From positions 1 to 49,926 of the forward strand of contig DATJNS010000121.1 in the NCBI GenBank assembly GCA_035507915.1: a stretch of DNA of 49,926 bases, written 5' to 3'. A program made the position numbers and the translations under genes. Of the stretch, positions 18,925 through 26,424 are shown piece after piece (within the stretch, counting starts at the first letter, position 1; every line of letters starts with the position of its first letter). The notes under the pieces were generated by a model. That model searched no databases. It was not told the DNA's origin and was given only the letters and a program-made list of their open reading frames with translations. This stretch comes from JACQAI01 sp035507915 (GTDB lineage Bacteria > Pseudomonadota > Alphaproteobacteria > Elsterales > Elsteraceae).

Positions 18925-19749
18925 GTGCAGCGCGCGGTCGAGGCCGTGCAGAGGCGGATCGACGGGTCGGGCGGCGCGGGCTTGGCGCTGCTCGACGCGC
19001 TCGTGCCGCGACGTGGCTACCGTGCCCACACCGACATCGCCTACGGCGCCGGGTCCCGCCACCGGCTCGACGTCTACCGGCCGATGCGCGCCGCCGAGCC
19101 GGCGCCCGTCATCGTGTTCTTCTACGGTGGCGCTTGGGAGACCGGTGCGCGCCGCTGGTATCGCTTCGTCGGCCAGGGCTTCGCGGGCGCGGGCTGCGTC
19201 ACCGTCGTCGCCGACTACCGGCTCTATCCCGAGGTGCGCTATCCCGGCTTCGTCGAGGACGCCGCGGCCGCCGCCGCATGGGTGGCCACCAACATCGCCG
19301 CGTTCGGCGGCGATCCGGCGCGTCTGCATCTGATGGGCCATTCGGCCGGCGCGCACATCGCCCTCATGTTGGCGCTCAACCGCGGCTTCCTCGGACCCGA
19401 CGTGCCGGTCGCCGGCGCGATCGGGCTCGCCGGGCCCTACGATTTCGAGCCGACCGGGCGCACCCGCGCGGTGCTCGACAGCGACGGCGGCGGACCGTCG
19501 GCGATGCCGGTCGACTATGTCGACGCCGGTGCGCCGCCGATGCTGCTGCTGACCGGCGGCGGCGACGACACGGTCGGCCCCGGCAACAGCACGCGCCTCG
19601 CCGCGCGCGTGCGCGAGCGGGGCGGCCGCGCCGAGCTCGTCGTCTATCCGCGCGTCGGCCACGCGCGGCTGCTCGCCGCGCTGGCCACGCCGCTCGCGTG
19701 GCTCGCCCCGGCGCGCCGCGACGTGCTGCGCTTCGTGCGCGCGCGCTGA
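18925..19749 (+). CDS. Alpha/beta hydrolase, esterase/lipase (HSL/BD-FAE-like)
   Basis: Hydrolase of 274 residues. The oxyanion-hole region is VIVFFYGGAWETGAR (YGGAW replaces the usual HGGG/HGGAW), the nucleophile elbow is MGHSAGAHIALML, the acid probably lies in TGGGDDTVGP and the catalytic His in YPRVGHARLL. VADYRLYPEVRYPGFVEDA is typical of carboxylesterase and arylformamidase-like members, so small esters or N-formylkynurenine are conceivable substrates. Translation starts at GTG 18925 behind a GGGGG run; no ATG is near. It is divergent from the gamma-glutamyltransferase gene (123-base gap, no clear promoter seen) and convergent with the peroxiredoxin, 4 bases away. Confidence 0.85.
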   Translation: MQRAVEAVQRRIDGSGGAGLALLDALVPRRGYRAHTDIAYGAGSRHRLDVYRPMRAAEPAPVIVFFYGGAWETGARRWYRFVGQGFAGAGCVTVVADYRLYPEVRYPGFVEDAAAAAAWVATNIAAFGGDPARLHLMGHSAGAHIALMLALNRGFLGPDVPVAGAIGLAGPYDFEPTGRTRAVLDSDGGGPSAMPVDYVDAGAPPMLLLTGGGDDTVGPGNSTRLAARVRERGGRAELVVYPRVGHARLLAALATPLAWLAPARRDVLRFVRAR

Positions 19750-19753
19750 TCCG

Positions 19754-20413
19754 CTACTTCGGCTGCGGCACGATCCGCAGGTACGGCTTCGGCGCCTTCC
19801 AGCCGTTCGGATATTTCTGCTTGGCCTGCTCGTCGGACACCGAGCCCGCGATGATGACGTCCTCGCCCGGCTTCCAGTTGACCGGTGTCGCAACCTGGTG
19901 CTGGGCGGTCAGCTGGCACGAGTCGAGCAGCCGCAGCACCTCGTCGAAGTTGCGCCCGCTGGTCATCGGATAGGTCAGCATCGCCTTGATCTTCTTGTCG
20001 GGCCCGATGATGAACACCGAGCGCACCGTGGCGTTGGCGGCCGCCGTGCGCCCGGCCGCGCTGCCGCCCGCGTCCTCGGGCAGCATGTCGTAGAGCTTGG
20101 CGACCTTGAGCTCGGGGTCGCCGACCATCGGGTAGGTCACCTTGTGGCCCTGCGTCTCCTCGATGTCCTTCTCCCACTTGGCGTGGCTGTCGACCGGATC
20201 GACGCTGAGACCGAGGATCTTGCAGCCGCGCCGGTCGAACTCGGGCTTCAGCTTCGCCACGTAGCCGAGCTCGGTGGTGCACACTGGCGTGAAATCCTTC
20301 GGATGGGAGAACAGGATCGCCCAGTCGGTGCCAATCCATTGATGAAAATCAATCGCGCCTTGCGTGGTCTCGGCCTTGAAGTTCGGCGCTTCCGCGTTGA
20401 TTCGCAGTGACAT
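19754..20413 (-). CDS. 1-Cys peroxiredoxin (Prx6 type)
   Basis: Thiol peroxidase of 219 residues that reduces hydrogen peroxide and organic hydroperoxides. The peroxidatic Cys 45 sits in HPKDFTPVCTTELG, the Prx6/AhpC-TSA signature. LGLSVDPVDSHAKWEKDI and PMVGDPELKVAKLYDML follow, and the long C-terminal domain (NWKPGEDVIIAGSVSDEQA, YLRIVPQPK) is characteristic of the Prx6 group. I see no matching resolving Cys, so it should be regenerated by an external thiol. AGGAGGAG stands in front of the ATG, an unusually strong ribosome-binding site here, and suggests high expression. It has its own promoter. Confidence 0.95.
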   Translation of the reverse strand: MSLRINAEAPNFKAETTQGAIDFHQWIGTDWAILFSHPKDFTPVCTTELGYVAKLKPEFDRRGCKILGLSVDPVDSHAKWEKDIEETQGHKVTYPMVGDPELKVAKLYDMLPEDAGGSAAGRTAAANATVRSVFIIGPDKKIKAMLTYPMTSGRNFDEVLRLLDSCQLTAQHQVATPVNWKPGEDVIIAGSVSDEQAKQKYPNGWKAPKPYLRIVPQPK

Positions 20414-20483
20414 GGCGGCTCCTCCTGCTGGTCATGATGGACGGCGGACACGCCCGTCCGACGGATGCTCAAGGCTTCAAAGG

Positions 20484-20512
20484 ATCATACGCCGGCATCG
20501 GCGGACCGTCAT
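20484..20512 (-). promoter_or_regulatory. Promoter of the peroxiredoxin gene
   Basis: On the minus strand, -35 ATGACG (20507-20512) and -10 TATGAT (20484-20489) are 17 bases apart, four and five matches to consensus. The start point would be near 20477, leaving a leader of about 64 bases. The leader contains a GGACGG/CCGTCC hairpin (20439-20459) just upstream of the strong ribosome-binding site. Confidence 0.5.
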
Positions 20513-20538
20513 GCTGCCGCGGCGTTGCGACGCGCGCT

Positions 20539-21630
20539 TCACGCATCGCCCAGGCAGATGCCCAGCCCGCGCGCCGTCTTGACCAGCGGCCCGTCGACGT
20601 CGACCGCCTGAAAGTGCGCGACCGCGTCCTGGATCGGCACGTCGATCACCTGACGATACGACCACGCGACCATGCGGCCCGACTTGCCCGCGGCGATCAG
20701 ATCGACCGCGTGCACCGCGAACGCCGAGGCGAGCATGCGATCGGTCCAGCTCGGCATGCTGCCGCGTTGCACGTGACCCAGCACGGTGACGCGCGTCTCG
20801 GCGCCGGTCGCCTGGGTGATGCGCTCGGCGAGATAGGCGCCGATGCCGCCGTAGCGCATCGCGCTGCCTGCGGCGCCGCCGGCCTGAACGCCCTTGTGCT
20901 GACCCTCCTCGGTCAGCACCGCCTCGGCGACGACGACCAGCGCGAAGTTGCGGCCGTCGTGCTTGAGCGCTTCGATCTTGGCGCGCACGGCGTCGATCCG
21001 GTAGGGGATCTCGGGGATCAGGATCACGTCGGCGCCGCCCGCGATGCCGGCGGCAAGCGCGATGTGGCCGGCATCGCGCCCCATCACCTCGAGCACCATA
21101 ACGCGGCTGTGGCTGGCCGCGGTCGGCTGCAGACGGTCGAGCGCCTCGGTGGCGACGCCGACCGCGGTGTTGTAGCCGATCGACATCTCGGTCAGGCCGA
21201 GGTCGTTGTCGATCGTCTTGGGGATGCCGATCAGCGGGAAGCCGCCCTGGCGCGCCAGCCGATCGAGGATGCGGAAGCTGCCGTCGCCGCCGATGCCGAT
21301 CACGGCGTCGAGCCCGAGCGCGCGCACGCCCTCGATCACCTCCTGGGAACGGTCGGCAACGGTGCCGTCGGCCATCGGGTAGGCGAAGGGGTCGCCCCGG
21401 TTGGTGGTGCCGAGGACGGTGCCGCCGAGCCGCAGCATCAGGCCGGTCGTGTGCTCGCGGCCCAGGGTCTCGGCGCGCGGCGGCCGGTCGAGCAGGCCCT
21501 GCGTGCCTTCGCGGATGCCGACGACCTCCCAGCCATAGCGGCCCTGCGCGTGCAGCACGATCGCGCGGATCACGGCGTTGAGCCCGGCGCAGTCGCCGCC
21601 GCTGGTCAGGATGCCGATGCGTTTGGCCAT
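20539..21630 (-). CDS. pfkA: 6-phosphofructokinase (group III-like, probably ATP-dependent)
   Basis: Phosphofructokinase of 363 residues, converting fructose-6-phosphate to fructose-1,6-bisphosphate. The N-terminus is IGILTSGGDCAGLNAVIRA, the nucleotide loop IGIGGDGSFRI, the active site PKTIDNDL, and substrate residues lie in EVMGRDAGHIAL and LGHVQRGSMPS. Gly 117 in GGDGS is the residue usual for ATP enzymes, while Lys 138 in PKTIDND is usual for pyrophosphate enzymes. This Gly/Lys mix is known from actinobacterial-type group III ATP enzymes, so ATP use is favoured but not certain. A GGGGAG lies 12 bases before the ATG. The gene is divergent from the tiny membrane-protein gene. Confidence 0.92.
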   Translation of the reverse strand: MAKRIGILTSGGDCAGLNAVIRAIVLHAQGRYGWEVVGIREGTQGLLDRPPRAETLGREHTTGLMLRLGGTVLGTTNRGDPFAYPMADGTVADRSQEVIEGVRALGLDAVIGIGGDGSFRILDRLARQGGFPLIGIPKTIDNDLGLTEMSIGYNTAVGVATEALDRLQPTAASHSRVMVLEVMGRDAGHIALAAGIAGGADVILIPEIPYRIDAVRAKIEALKHDGRNFALVVVAEAVLTEEGQHKGVQAGGAAGSAMRYGGIGAYLAERITQATGAETRVTVLGHVQRGSMPSWTDRMLASAFAVHAVDLIAAGKSGRMVAWSYRQVIDVPIQDAVAHFQAVDVDGPLVKTARGLGICLGDA

Positions 21631-21729
21631 GACATTGCCACTCCCCTGCCCGGACGCCTAAGCTTGCCCCATCCTGGGCCCGCCGACCGCCATGTCCAGC
21701 GGTCCGGCCCGCGACCGGTTGGTGGGGCA

Positions 21730-21864
21730 ATGTCCGATTTTCGCCGTGGGTTCGGCCTTGGGCTGGGCTTCTCGCTGGGCAGCATGCTGATCCGGCTGGT
21801 GGTCGTGATCGTCATGGTCGTCGCGCTCATCTCTTTCCTGAACGCCTTGCTGGGCAAGCTGTGA
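21730..21864 (+). CDS. Small single-pass membrane protein, 44 residues
   Basis: The ATG at 21730 opens a frame for 44 residues: a short basic Gly-rich start (FRRGFGLGLGF) and one strong hydrophobic helix, RLVVVIVMVVALISFL. The stop overlaps a GTG start of the thiolase gene (GTGA), the same coupling used elsewhere in this window, which is the main reason to believe it is real. A GGTGGGG run precedes the start as a weak ribosome-binding site. I know no family for it. It could be a membrane anchor or regulator for the fatty-acid-like enzymes downstream, or a conserved tiny protein of no related function. Confidence 0.5.
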   Translation: MSDFRRGFGLGLGFSLGSMLIRLVVVIVMVVALISFLNALLGKL

Positions 21865-23090
21865 CGGCGATGATGTCCGATACGAAGCCGGCGGCGGCGA
21901 TCCCCTACGGCGCCTACTGGTCGACCCCGTTCGCGCGGTGGCAAGGCAGCCTCGCGCACCTGCACGCGCTCGAGTTCGCCGCCCACGTGGCGCGCGGCGA
22001 GCTTGAGCGACGCGGCATCGCACCCGCGGCCTTCGACCACGGCGTGCTCGGCACCACGGTGCCGCAAGCCCAGAGCTTCTACGGCCTGCCGTGGGTGATG
22101 GGCATGATCGGCGCCGAGCGCGTGCCGGGTCCGACGATCAACCAGGCGTGCGCGACCGGCGTGCGCTGCCTGGCCGCCGCGCAGCAAGAGATCGCCGCCG
22201 GCGATGCGTCCGCCGTGCTCGCGATCACCGCCGACCGCATCTCCAACGGGCCGCATCTCTACTATCCCGATCCGCAGGGCATGGGCGGCACGGGCCGGGC
22301 CGAGAACTGGGTGACCGACAATTTCTCCAGCGACCCGTTCGCCAAGGTGGCGATGATCGACACCGCGGAGAACGTCGCGCGGCGCTGGCAGATCACGACC
22401 GCGGAGCAGCACGACGTCGTGCTGCAGCGCTACAACCAGTACGACGAGGCGCTGGCCGACGATCACGCCTTCCAGAAGCGCTACATGACCCTGCCGTTCG
22501 CGGTGCCCGACAAACGCTTCAAGAAGCAGGTCGGCGAGCTCGAGGGCGACGAGGGCGTCCATCCGACCACCGCGGAGGCGCTCGTCAAGCTGACGCCGCT
22601 CAAGGACGGCGGCACGGTCACGTACGGCGGCCAGACCCATCCGGCCGACGGCAACGCCGCGATCGTGCTGACCGACCCCGCGCGCGCCGCGGAGTTCTCC
22701 CGGCGGCCCGAGATCGACATCCGCATCGTCGCGTTCGGCCAGGCGCGCGCCGAGCCGGCCTACATGCCGTTCGCCCCCGTGCTCGCGAGCAAGCAGGCGC
22801 TCGCGCGCGCCGGCCTCAAGATCGCCGACATGACCGCGGTCAAGTCGCACAACCCGTTCGTCGTCAACGATATCGTGTTCGCGCGCGAGACCGGCTGCGA
22901 CCTCGGCCGCATGAACAACTACGGCTGCTCGCTGGTGTGGGGCCATCCGCAGGGGCCGACCGGCCTGCGCGGCGTCATCGAGCTGATCGAGGAGCTGGTC
23001 GAGCGCGGCGGCGGCCATGGGTTGTTCCAGGGCTGCGCGGCGGGCGACAGCTCGATGGCCGTGATCGTCCGGGTGAGCGATCGCGCATGA
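21861..23090 (+). CDS. Thiolase-family acetyl-CoA acetyltransferase
   Basis: Thiolase of about 409 residues (GTG 21861; an ATG at 21870 is also possible). The acyl-accepting Cys lies in NQACATGVRCLAAAQQEI. The His region is the usual GHPQGPTGLRGVIELI, and the second active Cys region is GLFQGCAAGDSSMAVIV in place of the common CIGGGQG. The NxFA-type loop reads SHNPFVVND. It either condenses two acyl-CoAs or cleaves 3-ketoacyl-CoA. With the acyl-CoA ligase and dehydrogenase directly behind it, a degradative beta-oxidation role is the simplest reading. The 10-base gap to the ligase supports one operon. Confidence 0.88.
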   Translation: MTAMMSDTKPAAAIPYGAYWSTPFARWQGSLAHLHALEFAAHVARGELERRGIAPAAFDHGVLGTTVPQAQSFYGLPWVMGMIGAERVPGPTINQACATGVRCLAAAQQEIAAGDASAVLAITADRISNGPHLYYPDPQGMGGTGRAENWVTDNFSSDPFAKVAMIDTAENVARRWQITTAEQHDVVLQRYNQYDEALADDHAFQKRYMTLPFAVPDKRFKKQVGELEGDEGVHPTTAEALVKLTPLKDGGTVTYGGQTHPADGNAAIVLTDPARAAEFSRRPEIDIRIVAFGQARAEPAYMPFAPVLASKQALARAGLKIADMTAVKSHNPFVVNDIVFARETGCDLGRMNNYGCSLVWGHPQGPTGLRGVIELIEELVERGGGHGLFQGCAAGDSSMAVIVRVSDRA

Positions 23091-23100
23091 GCCGTCCGGC

Positions 23101-24663
23101 ATGACGGCACCGGCGGTCGCGCGCGGCGCGGACACGATGCCGCCCGCGTTCGAGACCGTCATGCACATGCTGATCGACGCCGCGGCGCGCGCGCCGGACG
23201 CCGAGGCGCTGATCTGTGAGGAGCGCCGGCTGTCCTATCGCGGCTATCTCGCGTGCGTCGTCGGCTTCGCGCGCGAGCTCGAGCGCCTGGGCGCGCGCGG
23301 CAACCGCGTCGCGCTCATCCTCGGCAACTCGATCGAGACCGCGATCGCGACTTTCGCGACGCACGCCGCGGGCGCCCAGCTGGTGCCGCTCAATCCGATG
23401 TACACCGCGCGCGAGCTGCGCCAGATCCTCGAGGACGCGCAACCCGCCGTCGTGCTTCACGAAGCCGCGAACGCCGACATCGTCGGGCCGCTGGCGGGCG
23501 AGTTCGGGATTCCGGCGACCATCGCGCTCGGCCCCGGCGGGCAGCGGCTCGACGGCTGGCGCACCGAGACGGTCGACGCGCCGCCGCTGCCCGCCCCCGA
23601 CGCCGTCGCGACCGTGCAATACACCGGCGGCACCACCGGCCGTCCCAAGGGCGTCGAGCTGACGCACCGCGCGATCGCGATCAATATCGCCCAGCGCGAG
23701 GGCCTGCTGCCGACCGCGCCGGACCGCGAGCGGCTCTTGTGCGCGATGCCGCTGTTCCACGTCTACGCGGTGTCGATGGCGCTGCACCTCGCGGCCTACT
23801 GCCGCGGCGCGCTCGTGATCCTGCCGCGCTACCGCCCGGAGCGCGTGCTCGACGCGCTGGCGCGCGAGGCGATCACGATCTTTCCGGGCAGTCCGACGAT
23901 CTTCACTGGCCTGATGGGCCACGCGGATTTCGCCGCGACCGACTTCAGCCGCCTGCGCCTGTGCTACTCGGGCTCGGCGGCGCTGCCCGAGGAGACGTTG
24001 CGGCGCTGGGAGGCCGCCGCCGGCTGTCCGGTCTACGAGGGCTACGGCCAGACCGAGGCCGGGCCGGTGCTGTCGTTCAACCCGGTCGGACGGAAGTCCA
24101 AGCCGGGCTCGGTCGGCATCCCGGTGCCGCTGACCGAGATCCAGATCGTCGACAGCGTCGACGGCGCGCGCGTGCTCGGCGTCGGCGAGCAGGGCGAGAT
24201 CCGCGCGCGCGGCCCGCAGATCATGGCCGGCTACCGCAACCTGCCGCGCGAGACCGCCGACACCTTGCGCGACGGCTGGCTCTACACCGGCGACATCGGC
24301 GAGCTCGACGCCGACGGGTGGCTGTTCATCCGCGACCGCAAGAAGGACATGGCGATCGTCGGCGGCTACAACGTCTATCCGCGCGAGATCGACGAGGTTC
24401 TGCACCTGCACGCCGACGTGCTCGAGGCCGCCGCGATCGGCGTGCCGGACGCCTATCGCGGCGAGGTCATCAGGGCGTTCGTGGTGGCGCGCCCGGGCGC
24501 CGCGCCCGACCCGGCGGCCTTGCGCGACCATTGCGCGCGCAACCTCGCCAAGTACAAGGTGCCGGCCGCGATCGAGATCGTCGCCGGCATCCCGAAGACG
24601 ACGGTGGGCAAGATCGACAAGCAGGCGTTGCGCGCGATGGCGGCGAAGGGGGAACGGTCATGA
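23101..24663 (+). CDS. AMP-forming acyl-CoA synthetase
   Basis: ANL-superfamily ligase of 520 residues that activates a carboxylic acid as acyl-AMP and then acyl-CoA. Motifs are the P-loop-like YTGGTTGRPKGVELTHRA, the ATP/acid site YEGYGQTEAGPVLSF, the hinge GWLYTGDIGELDADGWLFI with RDRKKDMAIVGGYNVYP, and the catalytic Lys in PKTTVGKIDKQALR. The long-chain/medium-chain ligase resemblance (MPLFHVYAVSMALHLA, PGSPTIFTGLM) does not fix chain length. It sits 10 bases behind the thiolase and 13 before the dehydrogenase. Confidence 0.92.
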   Translation: MTAPAVARGADTMPPAFETVMHMLIDAAARAPDAEALICEERRLSYRGYLACVVGFARELERLGARGNRVALILGNSIETAIATFATHAAGAQLVPLNPMYTARELRQILEDAQPAVVLHEAANADIVGPLAGEFGIPATIALGPGGQRLDGWRTETVDAPPLPAPDAVATVQYTGGTTGRPKGVELTHRAIAINIAQREGLLPTAPDRERLLCAMPLFHVYAVSMALHLAAYCRGALVILPRYRPERVLDALAREAITIFPGSPTIFTGLMGHADFAATDFSRLRLCYSGSAALPEETLRRWEAAAGCPVYEGYGQTEAGPVLSFNPVGRKSKPGSVGIPVPLTEIQIVDSVDGARVLGVGEQGEIRARGPQIMAGYRNLPRETADTLRDGWLYTGDIGELDADGWLFIRDRKKDMAIVGGYNVYPREIDEVLHLHADVLEAAAIGVPDAYRGEVIRAFVVARPGAAPDPAALRDHCARNLAKYKVPAAIEIVAGIPKTTVGKIDKQALRAMAAKGERS

Positions 24664-24676
24664 GGCAGGTGGCGTG

Positions 24677-25438
24677 ATGGAGCTGAAGGGAATCGCGGCG
24701 CTGGTCACCGGCGGCGCATCGGGCCTCGGCGAGGCGACGGCGCGCGCGCTCGCCGAAGCAGGCGCCAAGGTGGGCGTGCTCGACCTCCAGCGCGAACGCG
24801 CCGAGACGGTGGCGCGTGCGATCGACGGTGCGGCTTTCGCGTGCGACGTCACCAGCGCGGAGTCGGCGGAGGCGGCGGTCGCCGGTGCCGAGGCACGCCA
24901 CGGCATCGCGCGCATCCTGGTCAACTGCGCCGGCGTCGGCACGCCCGGTCGCGCGGTCGGGCGCAACGGGCCGATGCCGCTCGCGCAGTTCGCCCAGGTG
25001 GTCGCCATCAACCTGATCGGCACCTTCAACCTGGTGCGCCTGGTGGCGCATCGCCTGCAGGCGGCGCCGGCGCTCGACGACGGCGAGCGCGGCGTGATGG
25101 TCAACACGGCGTCGATCGCGGCGTTCGACGGCCAGGTCGGCCAGCCCGCCTATGCCGCCTCGAAGGGCGGCGTCGCCGCCATGACCTTGCCGCTGGCGCG
25201 CGAGTTCGCGCCCCACGGCATCCGCGTGGTGACGATCGCGCCCGGTCTGTTCCACACGCCGATGATGGGCAGCCTGCCGGATGACGTGCAGGCCAGCCTG
25301 GCCGCCTCGGTGCCGTTCCCGGCGCGCCTCGGGCACGCCGCCGAGTACGCCGCGTTGGTGCGCCACATCATCGACAACCGCATGCTCAACGGCGAGACCA
25401 TCCGGCTCGACGGCGCGCTCCGCATGGCGCCGCGCTGA
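24677..25438 (+). CDS. Short-chain dehydrogenase, 3-hydroxyacyl-CoA dehydrogenase type II-like
   Basis: SDR enzyme of 253 residues. The cofactor motif TGGASGLGEATARALAE and an Asp at the end of the second strand (VGVLDLQ) point to NAD(H). NCAGVG follows, and the catalytic Ser-Tyr-Lys lies in NTASIAAFDGQVGQPAYAASKGG. The insertion after the NAG motif (GRAVGRNGPMPLAQFAQVV) and the C-terminal MLNGETIRLDGALRM resemble the HSD17B10/type II hydroxyacyl-CoA dehydrogenase group. That role fits the thiolase and ligase upstream: hydroxyacyl-CoA to ketoacyl-CoA. ATG 24677 is chosen over the adjacent GTG 24674. No acyl-CoA dehydrogenase or hydratase is present, so the pathway is incomplete here. Confidence 0.88.
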   Translation: MELKGIAALVTGGASGLGEATARALAEAGAKVGVLDLQRERAETVARAIDGAAFACDVTSAESAEAAVAGAEARHGIARILVNCAGVGTPGRAVGRNGPMPLAQFAQVVAINLIGTFNLVRLVAHRLQAAPALDDGERGVMVNTASIAAFDGQVGQPAYAASKGGVAAMTLPLAREFAPHGIRVVTIAPGLFHTPMMGSLPDDVQASLAASVPFPARLGHAAEYAALVRHIIDNRMLNGETIRLDGALRMAPR

Positions 25439-25445
25439 CGCGGTT

Positions 25446-25474
25446 TTGCCGGATCGCGCCGGACGCTGTACCAT
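25446..25474 (+). promoter_or_regulatory. Promoter candidate for the 25514 gene
   Basis: TTGCCG (25446-25451) and TACCAT (25469-25474) are 17 bases apart, directly after the dehydrogenase stop codon. The start point near 25481 leaves about 33 bases of leader. It suggests that the next gene is separate from the acyl-CoA operon. Confidence 0.4.
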
Positions 25475-25513
25475 CGCGCCGACCGACGAGGCGGGCACGA
25501 GGGGGCGGCGCCG

Positions 25514-25921
25514 ATGGACCAGGTGATTCCGAAGTACATTCCGGCCAACTCGATCGAGGACCGGTTCGGCTTCCTGGTGACCGCGCTCGACAGCGCCGGC
25601 AAGCGTCAATACCTGTCGCGCGGCGGCTTCCAGTGGGGCCCGATCGGCGACGCCGAGTTCTTCGACGATCCGCTCAACGCCGCCGACAGCATCAAGGCGA
25701 TGACCGAGCAGGCGAGCGGCGGCGAAAGCGCGGTCGCGGTCGACTCGATCAAGCTCGTCCGGGTCAGCGGCATCATGGTGCCGACCGTGATCAGCGCGGC
25801 CGACCTCAAGCGGCGGCGGCGCGACGCCGCCCTCAAGAAGCTGACTGCCGAGGAGATCGACGCCCTGGGGCTGGCCGAGGCCGATTTCGAGGAGCAGGAC
25901 CGCAAGGCGCGGCACGCCTAG
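25514..25921 (+). CDS. Hypothetical protein, 135 residues
   Basis: Soluble-looking protein with no signal peptide or membrane helix. The first half contains IPKYIPANSIEDRFGFLVTA, RQYLSRGGFQWGPIGDAEFF and DDPLNAADSIKAM. The second half has a short strand-rich segment (SIKLVRVSGIMVPTVI) and then a strongly charged helix (DLKRRRRDAALKKLTAEEIDALGL) ending in acidic and basic residues. I do not recognise a family. Codon use matches the neighbours. It has its own promoter candidate, and a GCCGCGC/GCGCGGC hairpin (25921-25941) starts at its stop codon and could end transcription. Confidence 0.75.
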   Translation: MDQVIPKYIPANSIEDRFGFLVTALDSAGKRQYLSRGGFQWGPIGDAEFFDDPLNAADSIKAMTEQASGGESAVAVDSIKLVRVSGIMVPTVISAADLKRRRRDAALKKLTAEEIDALGLAEADFEEQDRKARHA

Positions 25922-26019
25922 CCGCGCCGCGATTGCGCGGCGGCCCGGCTTCGCCCAATATCTCGCGCAAATCGGCCCGCCCGGGCGGCGCGCGGCCGAG
26001 GCGGGACAAGGAGTTCGGT

Positions 26020-26385
26020 ATGGGGCGTTCCCTTCGCATGCTGGCGTTGCTCGGCCTCGGGCTGCTCGTAGCCTGCGCCGCGCCAATGAAGCCGGAGCAG
26101 ATCTCCGCCGTGAAGCCGGGCGAGACCACTTACGATCAAATTGTCGCCAGCTTCGGGTTGCCGACTTCCGAGATGAACCTGTCGGGCGGCTCCAAGGTAA
26201 TGCTTTATCACAACGCGGAATTTGATCGCTCGACCGAGCAATTGGGGCCGTTTTACAATCTGTTCAATGACGATTACGACAAAATGCCCTACGATTTCTT
26301 CATCGTGGGTCGCGACGGCGTGCTGCAGAGCTACTCGATTCCGGGCTTCGCCCGCCAGGCCGGCGTCGCCAATCCGGGCAGCTGA
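26020..26385 (+). CDS. Small outer-membrane-type lipoprotein, BamE/SmpA-like fold
   Basis: Lipoprotein of 121 residues. The signal sequence ends in the lipobox LVAC, with Cys 19 the lipidated residue, followed by Ala and Ala (no Asp at +2), consistent with outer-membrane targeting. KPGETTYDQIVASFGLPT is the recurring turn of BamE/OmlA-like small beta proteins (K-x-G-x-T, then a helix, G-x-P). The rest (MLYHNAEFD, PYDFFIVGRDGVLQSYSIPG) fits a beta-strand pair. AAGGAG is ideally placed before the ATG. Codons such as AAT, TTT and AAA are much commoner than in adjacent genes. It could be a BAM accessory, but the similarity is by eye only. Confidence 0.8.
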   Translation: MGRSLRMLALLGLGLLVACAAPMKPEQISAVKPGETTYDQIVASFGLPTSEMNLSGGSKVMLYHNAEFDRSTEQLGPFYNLFNDDYDKMPYDFFIVGRDGVLQSYSIPGFARQAGVANPGS

Positions 26386-26424
26386 ACCGCCTCCGGCACA
26401 CCCACGCTCGACCGAATCGGCGAT

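Noticed and set aside
18841..19893. N-terminal extension of the gamma-glutamyltransferase frame by more than 360 residues
   Set aside because: It is antisense to the alpha/beta hydrolase, which has a complete catalytic motif set, and it has no domain of its own.
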